Below, one piece after another: positions 43,352 through 52,589 of a stretch of 64,000 nt of DNA (the first letter of the stretch is position 1; each line of letters starts with the position of its first letter). This DNA comes from Pseudoteredinibacter isoporae (lineage in GTDB: Bacteria; Pseudomonadota; Gammaproteobacteria; Pseudomonadales; Cellvibrionaceae). Both the position numbers and the translations under genes were made by a program. The notes beneath the pieces were generated by a model, which worked only from the letters and a program-made list of their open reading frames with translations, did not search any database and was not told the DNA's origin. The stretch is from NCBI RefSeq assembly GCF_011602085.1, contig NZ_JAAONY010000004.1, forward strand, positions 157,472-221,471, written 5' to 3'.

Positions 43352-45403
43352 ATGAGCAAAAAGCTGCAGAGTTACGTCAACGGACAATGGCTGGAAGGTC
43401 AAGATGATGGAGTGATGGTGTATAACGCCATCAACGGTGATGCCATTGCCAGCGTGAGCAGTAAAGGTGTCGATTTCCAAGCGGCTCTGGATTACGGTCG
43501 CACCGTGGGTGGTCGCGCATTGCGTGCAATGACTTCACACGAACGCGCCAATCGTTTGAAAGCGCTGGCCCAGCATCTGATGTCCATAAAGGATAAATTC
43601 TACGCCGTATCGGCCTGGACCGGTGCTACCAAAGCCGATAGCTGGGTGGATATTGAAGGTGGTTTGGGTACTTTGTTTACTTATTCCTCGCTGGTTCGCC
43701 GTGAAATGCCCAATGAAACTTTTTGGCTGGAAGACGGCGTAGAACGTCTGTCTGCCAACGGTACGTTTATTGGTCGCCACGTTCTGGTCCCGAAAGAAGG
43801 TGTGGCTGTTCACATCAATGCTTTTAACTTCCCGTGCTGGGGCTTTCTGGAAAAAATGGCGCCCAGCATTGCGGCAGGCATGCCCGTTATTATCAAACCG
43901 GCGACGGCGTCCTCTTACCTGACCGAGGTGATGGTTAAAGAAATTATCGATTCCGGTATTCTGCCAGACGGCGCCATTCAGTTAATTTGTGGCAGTGTCG
44001 GTGACACGCTGGATCGTTTAAACGAGCAGGATGTTGTGACCTTTACCGGTTCCGCATCGACAGGCCAAATGCTGCGTTCCCATCCAAACATTATCGGCAA
44101 GTCCATTCCATTTACCATGGAAGCAGATTCATTGAACTGTTGTATTTTAGGTGCCGGTGTTGAGCCAGGCAGCCCTGAATTCGATTTGTTTATTAAAGAA
44201 GTAGCCAAAGAAATGACCACCAAAGCGGGTCAGAAATGTACCGCGATTCGCCGTACGATTGTGCCTCGCAATCGCGTTGAAGCGGTGCAGGAAGCTTTGG
44301 CTAAGCGTTTGGACGGCATCAAAATCGGTGACCCGGCTGCAGAAGGTGTGCGCATGGGTTCACTGGTGGGGCGCGACCAAATGAACGATGTGCGTTCTGC
44401 GGTGAATAATCTCTGCGAAGCCGCCGAAGTGGTTTACGGTGGCAGCGATGATTTTGATGTGGTCGGTGCGGATAAATCCAAAGGTGCGTTTTTCCCAAGC
44501 ACGGTTTTGTACTGCGACCAGCCGCTTAACAGCGAAATTCCTCACTCGGTGGAAGCTTTTGGCCCCGTCACCACTATGATGCCTTACGACACCACGGAAG
44601 AAGCGATTGAGCTTGCCAAAATGGGTAAAGGCAGCCTGGCAGGTTCGCTGGTTACCGCGGATGATCAGGAAGCGGCGAAAGTGATTTTGAGTACCGCGTC
44701 TTACCACGGTCGTATGCTGGTTTTAAATCAGGATTGCGCAAAAGAATCGACAGGTCACGGTTCACCCATGCCAACGCTGGTACACGGTGGTCCGGGTCGC
44801 GCCGGTGGTGGTGAGGAACTCGGTGGTTTGCGTTCCGTGAAGCACTACATGCAGCGCACGGCGATTCAGGCGTCTCCAACAACGATGACCGCAATCACCA
44901 AAGAGTTTAACCCGGGATCCGAGCAGCTGATTGACAAGATTCACCCGTTCCGTAAAAACTTCAATGAAGTACGTATCGGGGATACCTTGATTACCCATAA
45001 ACGCACTGTGACGGAAGCTGACATCGTTAATTTCGGTTGTATTTCCGGCGATCACTTTTACGCACACTTTGATGAAACCGCCGTCGCGGATTCTTTGTTC
45101 GGAAAACGTGTTGCTCACGGTTATTTCATTATCAGTGCTGCAGCCGGCATGTTCGTTGACCCGGCCCCAGGCCCGGTATTGGCTAACTACGGCCTTGAAA
45201 ATCTGCGCTTTGTAGAGCCTGTTGGTATTGGTGACACCATCCAGACTCGACTGACTTGTAAGAAGAAAATCAAGAAAGACAAGCGCCCGGATGAAGATAA
45301 AGCGAATGGTGTTGTGGTTTGGGATGTGGAAGTTCGCAACCAACACGACGAGCCAGTGGCACTTTACAACATCATGACTCTGGTCGAGCGCGAAGAAGAC
45401 TGA
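43352..45403 (+). CDS. paaZ: Bifunctional PaaZ: oxepin-CoA hydrolase / aldehyde dehydrogenase
   Basis: 683 residues. The N-terminal three quarters (about 1-525) are an aldehyde dehydrogenase with the general-base Glu in FTMEADSLN and the nucleophile in [11 protein letters not shown]. The C-terminal part (about 545-680) is a MaoC-like (R)-hydratase with the catalytic Asp/His in [12 protein letters not shown] and the VAHGYF helix. It opens the oxepin-CoA ring and oxidises the aldehyde in phenylacetate breakdown. Length and domain order match PaaZ. A strong terminator follows, so it is monocistronic. Confidence 0.95.
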   Translation: MSKKLQSYVNGQWLEGQDDGVMVYNAINGDAIASVSSKGVDFQAALDYGRTVGGRALRAMTSHERANRLKALAQHLMSIKDKFYAVSAWTGATKADSWVDIEGGLGTLFTYSSLVRREMPNETFWLEDGVERLSANGTFIGRHVLVPKEGVAVHINAFNFPCWGFLEKMAPSIAAGMPVIIKPATASSYLTEVMVKEIIDSGILPDGAIQLICGSVGDTLDRLNEQDVVTFTGSASTGQMLRSHPNIIGKSIPFTMEADSLNCCILGAGVEPGSPEFDLFIKEVAKEMTTKAGQKCTAIRRTIVPRNRVEAVQEALAKRLDGIKIGDPAAEGVRMGSLVGRDQMNDVRSAVNNLCEAAEVVYGGSDDFDVVGADKSKGAFFPSTVLYCDQPLNSEIPHSVEAFGPVTTMMPYDTTEEAIELAKMGKGSLAGSLVTADDQEAAKVILSTASYHGRMLVLNQDCAKESTGHGSPMPTLVHGGPGRAGGGEELGGLRSVKHYMQRTAIQASPTTMTAITKEFNPGSEQLIDKIHPFRKNFNEVRIGDTLITHKRTVTEADIVNFGCISGDHFYAHFDETAVADSLFGKRVAHGYFIISAAAGMFVDPAPGPVLANYGLENLRFVEPVGIGDTIQTRLTCKKKIKKDKRPDEDKANGVVVWDVEVRNQHDEPVALYNIMTLVEREED

Positions 45404-45448
45404 TTTTCTTCCCGCTAGACGCCTTGCAACGATTCCCGCAGTAACTTT

Positions 45449-45474
45449 AAGCCGCGCTTTGCGCGGCTTTTTTT
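45449..45474 (+). terminator. Rho-independent terminator after paaZ
   Basis: AAGCCGCGC and GCGCGGCTT pair around TTT and are followed by a run of T, 46 bases after the stop codon. Confidence 0.9.
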
Positions 45475-45666
45475 ATGGGTGTTCGGGAACCGATTAGTTG
45501 TAAATAAGCGCTATGCGAGACAAAAACCAGCCATACATCGACGGACAAAGAGCCTGATTTCCATACACATAATAGCCTTTATTGGGAAACACCAGCCAAT
45601 TAGTATTGGCTTGTTAAAGAATAATCCATTCGCATGGTTTTAAGCTTTATCCGACAAATCTTTAAT

Positions 45667-46350
45667 TTACCCTTTTAGTTCTTTTAAGAGATGCTTTTTG
45701 TAATCTTTCCAACGGTAAACACCTTTGTACATCCAGAATATGTGGGGGATTACAATATCGTTGCCTAGATTCCAGTAGTCCTTTTCTACTATCTCACCGT
45801 TGACTTTGAGTGCTCTAAGTTTAATAGACTGGAATTCGATATCGGCGGATTTTGGGATTTTGACGATATAAGCTGGAGTAATCCACTCCTGCCACTCTTT
45901 GTCAGTTGAAGATCGGCGAGTCATGAACTGAGATACGGTTTTCCAATCAGCTTCCAGACCCACATAGTATTTCCTGCATAACCTTTTTTGAGCCTGTTCT
46001 ATCGACTCGTTTAGCGGTGCTTCGCGGCTTTTGTGTACGACGTTTGGGCGTTGGTAGTCTCTTAAGAATACAAGGTATTCACTAGCTAGATCCAAAATAT
46101 GCCCCTGAATGAAAAAATCAACCGTTTCTTCGCCTCCCTTATAGCTCTCAGCGACCTGAGCGGAAACTTTTTGTCCGCAGATTAGTATTTTTCCATCATG
46201 ATTGACCGTATAAATCTCAGCTCCAGTGACAAAAATTCTGGCAACGATTTCTGCCTTGTTGGCGTAGACTGCAATATCTTGCTTCATGTAACTGGTTGCC
46301 CAGGATTTGCTGAATATCAGCAGGGTCACAATATAGACTAGAAATTTCAT
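45667..46350 (-). CDS. Secreted protein of unknown function
   Basis: 227 residues with a signal peptide (VYIVTLLIFSKSWA). The mature protein is beta-rich at first (EIVARIFVTGAEIYTV, ILICGQKVSAQVAESY) and ends basic (RWKDYKKHLLKELKG). The ILICGQKVSAQVAESYKGG stretch recalls the opening of small periplasmic proteins with a TIMP/netrin-like pattern, but the similarity is weak. Base composition is more AT-rich than the neighbours, a possible sign of recent acquisition. Confidence 0.6.
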   Translation of the reverse strand: MKFLVYIVTLLIFSKSWATSYMKQDIAVYANKAEIVARIFVTGAEIYTVNHDGKILICGQKVSAQVAESYKGGEETVDFFIQGHILDLASEYLVFLRDYQRPNVVHKSREAPLNESIEQAQKRLCRKYYVGLEADWKTVSQFMTRRSSTDKEWQEWITPAYIVKIPKSADIEFQSIKLRALKVNGEIVEKDYWNLGNDIVIPHIFWMYKGVYRWKDYKKHLLKELKG

Positions 46351-46677
46351 TAATCTTCCATGTGTTAATGATTGAGATTGACTTGTGCGCGTACTTTAGC
46401 TTTCTGGGTTGAGAGTTTACCTTTCCGATTTTACCAGCTTAAAACATACCAAAAAATAATAACATTAGTCCGAAAGTTCTTGCTTCTCTGGTGAAGCATG
46501 ATACCTAAATGCTAGCGGTGATTGTACAGCTGCGGCAGGTGGCGTGTAATGGGAGAAAATGCTCCTTTGTTTTTCTCCCATGATCCTAAGCCAATGATAC
46601 TTATGTCAAGATGATAGAAGTTCCTGCCATAAAGGCTAAAGTAGGTTAGGGGGCATCATCGCCAGGTTATCCCTTAT
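46351..46677. other. Non-coding gap with one strong hairpin
   Basis: This 327-base gap between two leftward genes has no plausible gene. GGGAGAAAA (46551-46559) and TTTTCTCCC (46571-46579) form a 9-bp stem; the T residues are within the stem, so it is not a standard terminator, but it could end or protect the carotenoid-oxygenase transcript about 100 bases after its stop. The AT-rich part near 46351-46470 is the promoter region of the leftward secreted-protein gene. Confidence 0.5.
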
Positions 46678-48135
46678 TTAAGCCCCCACAAAACATCCAT
46701 GAAACCCAAACGGAAATTGCTCTTCAGCCCAGGCCATGGAGACGGGTCCAGCGGCTAATTGACCTGCCCGAAACAGAGCTATCCCGGTTTGTTGCGTGTC
46801 ACGATTTGCTAATGTGTGTAGAACATACTCCTGACCGTTTTTGCTGCGTACGAATAGTGGCTCTTCAATCGTAAAACCTTTCCCGAAATCGAAAACCTCT
46901 TGCTCGGCTGTTAATGGGTGATAGCTGAGTAAGTAGTCTTGATCAGTTTTGGATCCCGGAGAAACAGGCCGCCCCATGCCAATAATGGATTGAGGCTTGA
47001 AGGGTTGGCTTTCCTTAATGTTGGGAAACTCCATGGAAAGCTGACTGTGTTCCTTGCGCCAACGGCCAGTTTTAATATTTATGCGGTACAGATTCAGCTC
47101 GCTATTGTATTGAGTAGCGTCTTTGGCGAAGGCAGATTGAGGCCCAAGGCCCAGACCCTTGCTCATAACGTCTGCATTTTTATATTCGGCCATGGAAAAA
47201 CAGAGCTCGTCACCCAATTCAAAAGCATTGCCAAAGTGGAATACAAAGTTTGCGGGAATATCGATGGTTTTAAAAACGCTGAGGTCATTTTTATCCAGCA
47301 AAATAATTTCAGACTTCCCCTTCGCATCAAAGTGGAAACTGTCAAAATAGTTTTTCCCGGCACTGTAGATGTTGGCTGTGTTCACCAGAATGACAAAACG
47401 CGGGCTCAAAGCAAAGGCGTGCATATAACCCGCCTGTTGCATGGGAATGGCTTTTACGCGCTTTAGGTTCGCTTTGGCATCCAATTGGTAAACGATAGTT
47501 CGGGCCTGGCCACCGTAAATCCACGAACCGATATTCCACCAGTCACCGTTCGCATCCCGTAATGGATGTGCCGAAAAGGGCAGGTGTTTTAAATCGTCGC
47601 TCCAATCAACCCGACCATAGGTGGCCAGAGTGTCCGGATCAATTTCATAGGCAGAACCGGCTTCCCACAGCGCGAACAGCTTATCTCCCATTTTGCGCAC
47701 TGAAATATTGGCGGGATTAGCGGTGTCATTATTGCGCGAGGATCGAGGGTTTGGTGGGCTGCTGCCCAAACCACGATACAAGAAGCGGCCGGCTTCTTCT
47801 TCGGCGAGGTATTTATGGGTGGCCACCATTTGAGCCTGGTGGTAAACCTGGCCACCCTCCAAGGTAAAGCGTTGTATCATGCCGTCGCCATCAAACAGAT
47901 GGCTGTGCTGAAAACCATCGCGTTCCAACATGGCTGGACTGTTGCGATACAGATTCCCGACCAGATCTTCAGGCCATTGTCCTTCAACGCGCAATCGGGT
48001 TTTAGGGAACTGCTTGGGCACGCCATTAAAGGCCGTGTCGGAACCGGTACCGGCCAGGCTCAGGCCGGCTTTTGCGCCCAGACCGAGCGCGGAAGCCGCG
48101 CCCATTTGTTGAATAAACTGACGACGATTAGGCAT
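46678..48135 (-). CDS. Carotenoid-oxygenase-family dioxygenase with Tat-like signal
   Basis: 485 residues of the carotenoid cleavage oxygenase family, a seven-bladed propeller with iron held by four histidines. These appear in FSAHPLRD, MHAFALSPR, FVFHFGNAFE and near the C-terminus in FGFHGCFVGA; HLFDGDGMIQ is the family's N-terminal mark. NRRQFIQQMGAASALGLGAKAG at the start looks like a twin-arginine signal, so it may act in the periplasm. Substrates could be apocarotenoids or stilbenes. It follows the DUF2141 gene by 13 bases. Confidence 0.85.
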   Translation of the reverse strand: MPNRRQFIQQMGAASALGLGAKAGLSLAGTGSDTAFNGVPKQFPKTRLRVEGQWPEDLVGNLYRNSPAMLERDGFQHSHLFDGDGMIQRFTLEGGQVYHQAQMVATHKYLAEEEAGRFLYRGLGSSPPNPRSSRNNDTANPANISVRKMGDKLFALWEAGSAYEIDPDTLATYGRVDWSDDLKHLPFSAHPLRDANGDWWNIGSWIYGGQARTIVYQLDAKANLKRVKAIPMQQAGYMHAFALSPRFVILVNTANIYSAGKNYFDSFHFDAKGKSEIILLDKNDLSVFKTIDIPANFVFHFGNAFELGDELCFSMAEYKNADVMSKGLGLGPQSAFAKDATQYNSELNLYRINIKTGRWRKEHSQLSMEFPNIKESQPFKPQSIIGMGRPVSPGSKTDQDYLLSYHPLTAEQEVFDFGKGFTIEEPLFVRSKNGQEYVLHTLANRDTQQTGIALFRAGQLAAGPVSMAWAEEQFPFGFHGCFVGA

Positions 48136-48148
48136 GGGATTTCTCCAG

Positions 48149-48601
48149 TTAGCGCAGATTGATTACGATGGTTTTGTCTTCTTCCAGCTTAAAGCTCGCC
48201 TTGTTGAACTTGGCGGGGCCAAACGCGCCAGCGTCGTTGGAAAAACCATAGGGTTCGCTGGGAATTCCGAGCATATTCCGATCCAGCTCACGGTTGTTGT
48301 TGGCATCGTGGTACAGGCTCACCGCATATTCGCCAGCGTTCAGGTCGTGAAAGGTGATGCGTAGCGTGTCACCATTGATGCGCTGCTGGACATTTGCGAC
48401 GGATTTGCCGTCCATCTTGTTGAAATGCTCGGCATCGTCATAAAGGCTCAGATAGGTCGTTCCTTTGCTTTCCTCGTAGCCTTTGATCAGCAGGGTCAGT
48501 TGATGTTGGCTCTGTTCGGCCAGAGTTAAGGGGCTACAGGCCAGGCCCAAAAGGGCAAGCATGGATGTTATGGTTTTGGATGTATGACTTAAGCGTTTCA
48601 T
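48149..48601 (-). CDS. DUF2141-domain secreted protein
   Basis: 150 residues from the ATG at 48601 behind GGAGAGATCACC. A signal peptide (MLALLGLACSPLTLA) precedes the DUF2141 domain, recognisable from YLSLYDDAEHF, AGEYAVSLYHDANNNRELDRN and GIPSEPYGFSNDA. The function of DUF2141 is unknown; it is frequently encoded with carotenoid or lipid genes. It is the first gene of the carotenoid-oxygenase operon and is divergent from a two-component system. Confidence 0.85.
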   Translation of the reverse strand: MKRLSHTSKTITSMLALLGLACSPLTLAEQSQHQLTLLIKGYEESKGTTYLSLYDDAEHFNKMDGKSVANVQQRINGDTLRITFHDLNAGEYAVSLYHDANNNRELDRNMLGIPSEPYGFSNDAGAFGPAKFNKASFKLEEDKTIVINLR

Positions 48602-48671
48602 GGTGATCTCTCCAGATGTGAGTTGCGTTTCAGTGGTGAGCAGTATCTCTCCAGAAGCGTTTTCACACAGT

Positions 48672-48717
48672 TGCCAAAAGTCATGACATTGACCAGCTGA
48701 AAACATGACTTTTGGCA
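48672..48717. promoter_or_regulatory. Perfect 14-bp inverted repeat between operon and two-component system
   Basis: TGCCAAAAGTCATG (48672-48685) is repeated exactly in inverted form as CATGACTTTTGGCA (48704-48717), with 18 bases between them. The half-site spacing, about three helical turns, suits binding of a dimer of dimers. It lies 71 bases before the DUF2141 start and 115 before the kinase start, so it can serve either promoter. Confidence 0.75.
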
Positions 48718-48831
48718 CCTGAGAACAATCGACAACTTCCTATAATGTTCAGCTACATTGAGCCATCCGATGTCTGGGGCAGGGTGCGTTCAGTGATAGT
48801 ATTGAGAGAAATGTAATAAAGCAGGAATACC

Positions 48832-49938
48832 ATGAAGAACACGAGGATGACTTTGGGAGAGCTGGCTTTGATTGCCAGCGGGTTGCTGACCATATTAGTG
48901 GTGGCGATTGTCGACTATAAAATCAATCCGGTCTGGAACGTTGGTCGCGCGATTGGCTTTACAGTGTTTATGTCTGCTTTTACCTGGTTATGCTTTCTGG
49001 AAGATATCCAGTCCAAGCTGATGTTACGCGGCTTGATGGCGGTACAGATCGTCTGTGCGTTTTACTTGTTTGTGGGTTTTCCCTTCGAACCTATTATGGT
49101 CCTGTTGGTGGTCACCGCAGGACAGGTGCCCTACGTGGCCGGGCGCTACAGCCATATTCTTCTGGTATTGGTGAACATCCCGTTTTTTGTCTATTCGAGC
49201 TTTTACTCCGAAATGCCTCTGCATACCTTGAGCCTTGTGATGTTCCTGGGCTTTCAGTTGTTTGCAGGTTCTTCCAGTCAGGCAAGAAAAGAAGCCAAGG
49301 AAAACAAGGAAGAACTGGAGGCAGTCAACCTGAAATTGCACGCCACCCAGGCTCTACTGGCCCAGCAAAGCCAGCAGCAGGAGCGTTTGAGAATTGCTCG
49401 GGATTTGCACGATAGCATCGGCCATCGATTGACAGCCCTCAGTTTGCAGTTGGAGCATGCCAAGCATCAAAACCCGGAGTCCTTCGAGCCCTGGCGAGCG
49501 GAGTTGGGCGAGCAGGTAAAAGGAACCTTGGGGCAGTTGCGGGAAATTGTAAAAGCCACCCGACAGCAAGGCGAGATTGAGTTGGTCGAAGTGCTCAAAC
49601 GACTACAAACCTCGCTGCCGAAAAATATTCAGTTGCTGTACCCGGAGTCTTTACCCGTTAATGACCCGGAGTTGGGGGAGCAACTTGCTTTCTGCATGCA
49701 GGAAGCGATCAGCAATGCGCTAAGACATGGCGGGGCCGACCGAATTGAAATCTCCAGCCCGAGTGCAGCACCTTTGCAGCTAAAGGTGCGCGATAATGGC
49801 CGCTCTATACAGCAATGGCAGGCGGGCAGTGGTTTATTAGGGATGCGGGAACGCCTGAAAGAGTATGGCGGTTCGGTTGAACTCAGCCCGAATGGACAGG
49901 GTATGGACTTAAATTTAATCACAGCGGTAAGTCGTTAA
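48832..49938 (+). CDS. NarL-type sensor histidine kinase (HisKA_3)
   Basis: 368 residues: about five or six membrane segments without a large periplasmic domain (residues 10-145), a short coiled coil (about 150-185), the HisKA_3 dimerisation domain with phospho-His in ARDLHDSIGHRLTALSL, and an ATPase domain (QEAISNALRHGGADRIEI, DNGRS, GLLGMRERL). The missing sensor domain suggests it senses within the membrane or receives its signal from a partner. The response-regulator gene starts one base after its stop. Confidence 0.9.
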   Translation: MKNTRMTLGELALIASGLLTILVVAIVDYKINPVWNVGRAIGFTVFMSAFTWLCFLEDIQSKLMLRGLMAVQIVCAFYLFVGFPFEPIMVLLVVTAGQVPYVAGRYSHILLVLVNIPFFVYSSFYSEMPLHTLSLVMFLGFQLFAGSSSQARKEAKENKEELEAVNLKLHATQALLAQQSQQQERLRIARDLHDSIGHRLTALSLQLEHAKHQNPESFEPWRAELGEQVKGTLGQLREIVKATRQQGEIELVEVLKRLQTSLPKNIQLLYPESLPVNDPELGEQLAFCMQEAISNALRHGGADRIEISSPSAAPLQLKVRDNGRSIQQWQAGSGLLGMRERLKEYGGSVELSPNGQGMDLNLITAVSR

Positions 49939-49939
49939 A

Positions 49940-50581
49940 ATGATATCGATAGCACTCGTAGACGATCAGGCCTTAATTCGAGAAGGTGTCAGCCGTTTAT
50001 TGCAACTTAATGAACATTTTGAAATGTCCTGGGAAGCCAGCAATGGCCAGGAGGCTCTGGATAAACTGTCGGAACAGCCGGTCGACATCATCATCAGCGA
50101 TATTCGCATGCCTAAAATGGATGGCATCGCTTTTGTGCAGGCCTTGCGCGATAAAGGTGATAACACCGCAATATTGATGCTCACCACCTTTGATGAACAT
50201 CAGCTGTTTATTCAAGCTCTGCGTGCCGGGGCAAACGGCTTTCTGTTGAAAGATGTCAGCCTGGAAAAACTGCATAAGGCCGTGGAGACCGTTGCCGGTG
50301 GAGGTTTTCTGGCGGAACCTGAGTTACTGCAAAACGATGCCTTACAGAGCATCGACGACGAGCAGTTGAGTCGACCACTGTTGTTGGAGGAACTCAACGA
50401 TAAGGAGCGGCAGATTCTCCGCTACATCGCGGCAGGTTTTAGCAATAAAGAAATTGCCGGTGCGGTGTTTCTGTCTGAAGGCACGGTGAAAAATCATATC
50501 TCCACCATATTGCAAAAAATGGAAGCGCGGGATCGCACTCAGGCTGTGGTTAAAGCTTTGCGATGGAAGTTGCTGGATTAA
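49940..50581 (+). CDS. NarL/LuxR-type response regulator
   Basis: 213 residues: a receiver domain with the phospho-acceptor Asp in IIISDIRMPKMDG and switch residues in LMLTTFDEHQ and GANGFLLKDVS, then a LuxR-type HTH (LNDKERQILRYIAAGFSNKEIAGAVFLSEGTVKNHI). It is coupled to the kinase gene by one base. The perfect inverted repeat upstream of the pair is the natural candidate for its binding site, which would place the carotenoid-oxygenase operon under its control. Confidence 0.9.
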   Translation: MISIALVDDQALIREGVSRLLQLNEHFEMSWEASNGQEALDKLSEQPVDIIISDIRMPKMDGIAFVQALRDKGDNTAILMLTTFDEHQLFIQALRAGANGFLLKDVSLEKLHKAVETVAGGGFLAEPELLQNDALQSIDDEQLSRPLLLEELNDKERQILRYIAAGFSNKEIAGAVFLSEGTVKNHISTILQKMEARDRTQAVVKALRWKLLD

Positions 50582-50593
50582 ATAAGAAATAGC

Positions 50594-50614
50594 GGCGGCA
50601 ATCCCATTGCCGCC
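50594..50614. terminator. Hairpin between convergent genes
   Basis: GGCGGCAAT (50594-50602) and ATTGCCGCC (50606-50614) form a perfect 9-bp stem around CCC. The minus strand continues into T-rich TATTTCTTATTT, so it may end the leftward peptidase transcript and perhaps the rightward regulator transcript. Confidence 0.55.
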
Positions 50615-50638
50615 ACTGACACAGAAGCGGGATAAAAA

Positions 50639-51853
50639 TCAGGCTTCGTATCCGAAGGGGTCATCAACAGAATGGCTGGGTTCGGTAAACCATACCGGGC
50701 CATCTTCGCCCATATAAAAGTGGTCTTCCAAGCGCACACCAAACTCGCCGGGTAACACCAGCATGGGCTCATTGGAGAAGACCATGCCGGGCGCCAGTGG
50801 TGTTTTATCGCCACGAACCAGGTAGGGCCCCTCGTGAATATCGATACCGCAACCGTGACCGGTGCGGTGGGGCAAACCCGGCAGTTCATAGTCCGGGCCA
50901 AAACCGGCGCCTTCCAGAGCTTCACGGGCGGCGTTGTCGGCGGCTTCGCAAGGTTGACCAAGCTGCGCTGCGGCAAAGGCGGCCGCTTGGGCATCTTTTT
51001 CAACCTGCCAGGCTTGACGCTGGCGCTCGGTGGCTTCGCCATAGGCGTAGCTGCGGGTAATGTCTGAGTTGTAGCCTTCAACGAGGCAACCTGTGTCGAT
51101 CAGCACCCAATCGTTCTCTTGAAGAATCTGCGGGTCTTTTACGCCGTGTGGAAAGCTGCTGGCCAAACCAAACAGTACGATGCAAAAAGAAGAGCCGCTG
51201 GCGCCCACTTTTTTGTGCGCTTCATTAATAAACTGGGTGACTTCCGTCGTGCTGATGCCAGGGCGTAGAATTCGTGCGGCGGCCTTGTGTACCTCGATGG
51301 TCATATCTTTGGCACGTTGCATCAGGGCGAGTTCGGCGTTGGATTTTTGTTGGCGGCAAGCGGTGCTGACGCTGTTGCCATTAATAATGTCCAAATGTGG
51401 ATTGGCTTTAGCAATGGCGTCGACCTGGAAAAACCCAGCGGAATCGTCAATGCCAAGCTTGCCGGAATCAATGCCGCGTCCGCGCAGGACCTCGCCCAGA
51501 AGGGCATGGGGACTTTCATGTTCGTGCCAGCCGTGGAAAGGGGCATCGATCAGCATAAAGTCGCGCAGGGAATTCTCTTCAAAGTGAGGGGCAATATAGT
51601 GCAGCTCGCCGTTGGCCAATAAAACTGCGCCGACCAGACGTTCACTGGCGTACCACTTTAAACCGGTGAAATAATACAGGTTAGTGCCCGCGTTCAAATA
51701 GCAGGCGGCAACACCTTGCTCCTGCATTAACTGGCAGGCGCGCTGTTGGCGTTGTAAAAATTCTTCTTTGGCAATCGGCGTGATATCGCCTGTCATATTG
51801 CTGAGTTTGGCCAGCTCCGCTTCCGGGCTGGAGCCTCCTACACCTATGGTCAT
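50639..51853 (-). CDS. M24 metallopeptidase (Xaa-Pro dipeptidase/aminopeptidase type)
   Basis: 404 residues with an N-terminal creatinase-like domain (about 30-170) and a pita-bread M24 domain. The five metal ligands can be placed: Asp in LIDTGCLVEG, Asp in NSDITRSY, His in HRTGHGCGIDIHEG, Glu in FSNEPML and Glu in RLEDHFYM. It should cleave proline-containing dipeptides. No signal peptide, so it acts in the cytoplasm. It lies between two two-component systems without an obvious link to either. Confidence 0.9.
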   Translation of the reverse strand: MTIGVGGSSPEAELAKLSNMTGDITPIAKEEFLQRQQRACQLMQEQGVAACYLNAGTNLYYFTGLKWYASERLVGAVLLANGELHYIAPHFEENSLRDFMLIDAPFHGWHEHESPHALLGEVLRGRGIDSGKLGIDDSAGFFQVDAIAKANPHLDIINGNSVSTACRQQKSNAELALMQRAKDMTIEVHKAAARILRPGISTTEVTQFINEAHKKVGASGSSFCIVLFGLASSFPHGVKDPQILQENDWVLIDTGCLVEGYNSDITRSYAYGEATERQRQAWQVEKDAQAAAFAAAQLGQPCEAADNAAREALEGAGFGPDYELPGLPHRTGHGCGIDIHEGPYLVRGDKTPLAPGMVFSNEPMLVLPGEFGVRLEDHFYMGEDGPVWFTEPSHSVDDPFGYEA

Positions 51854-51948
51854 GCTTCTCTCCGGCTATGGTTGTGTTTATCTGCTGCTTATTATTATGG
51901 CTAATGCTGCAAAGGTGTAGCGGTTTTCAGGGAGCTTCCCAAAGGAGA

Positions 51949-51975
51949 ATGCGGCAAACGAGAACTTTGCCGCAT
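51949..51975 (-). terminator. Hairpin after the DesR-like regulator gene
   Basis: ATGCGGCAAA (51949-51958) and TTTGCCGCAT (51966-51975) form a perfect 10-bp stem. The minus-strand tail TCTCCTTTGG is only moderately T-rich. Confidence 0.55.
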
Positions 51976-51985
51976 ATAATTTGGA

Positions 51986-52588
51986 TTAGAGCCAGCCTTT
52001 TTGCTTGGCGATGCGTGCGGCGTCGATGCGATTGCTGGCGTTGAGTTTGGCGATGGCTTCGGACAGGTAATTGCGCACGGTGCCTTCAGAGAGGAAAAGC
52101 TTGCCGGCGATTTCGCTGGTTTTCAGTCCTTCACCGGCCAGACGCAGGGCCTTACGCTCTTTGTCGGTGAGTGGGTCATTGTCCCCCAGAGCGCTCAGCG
52201 CTAGCTCTGGATCGATTACGGTTTTTCCCTGCATAATTTGCTGGATGGCGGCCAGCAATGAATCAGAGGGTGCTTCTTTCAGAATAAAACCGCCGACACC
52301 CGCTTCAATCGCTCGGCGAATGTAACCCGCGCGTGAAAAGGTGGTCATGATGGCGGTCTTTACCGCAGGATAATCCTGTCGAATCTTCTCCACCAGCTCG
52401 AGTCCTGTCATATTGGGCATTTCGATATCACTGAGAACCAGATCGGGTTGCTCAGCTTTGATCATTTCCAGAGCCTGCACACCATCTTCGGCCTGGCCAA
52501 TAACCTCCAAACCTTCTTCCAGTTGCAGGAGGGCACTGATGGCTCCGCGAACCAACGCCTGGTCTTCCACAATTAACACCTTGGTCAT
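51986..52588 (-). CDS. DesR-like response regulator
   Basis: 200 residues: receiver domain (VLIVEDQALVRGA, LVLSDIEMPNMTG with the phospho-Asp, TTFSRAGYIRRAIEAGVGGFILKE) and a LuxR-type HTH (LTDKERKALRLAGEGLKTSEIAGKLFLSEGTVRNYLSEAI). The AGYIRRAIEAGVGGFILK run is characteristic of DesR relatives. It starts one base after the stop of the kinase gene. DesR controls membrane fluidity in Bacillus; in gammaproteobacteria its relatives usually control an adjacent ABC transporter, which is absent here. Confidence 0.9.
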   Translation of the reverse strand: MTKVLIVEDQALVRGAISALLQLEEGLEVIGQAEDGVQALEMIKAEQPDLVLSDIEMPNMTGLELVEKIRQDYPAVKTAIMTTFSRAGYIRRAIEAGVGGFILKEAPSDSLLAAIQQIMQGKTVIDPELALSALGDNDPLTDKERKALRLAGEGLKTSEIAGKLFLSEGTVRNYLSEAIAKLNASNRIDAARIAKQKGWL

Positions 52589-52589
52589 G

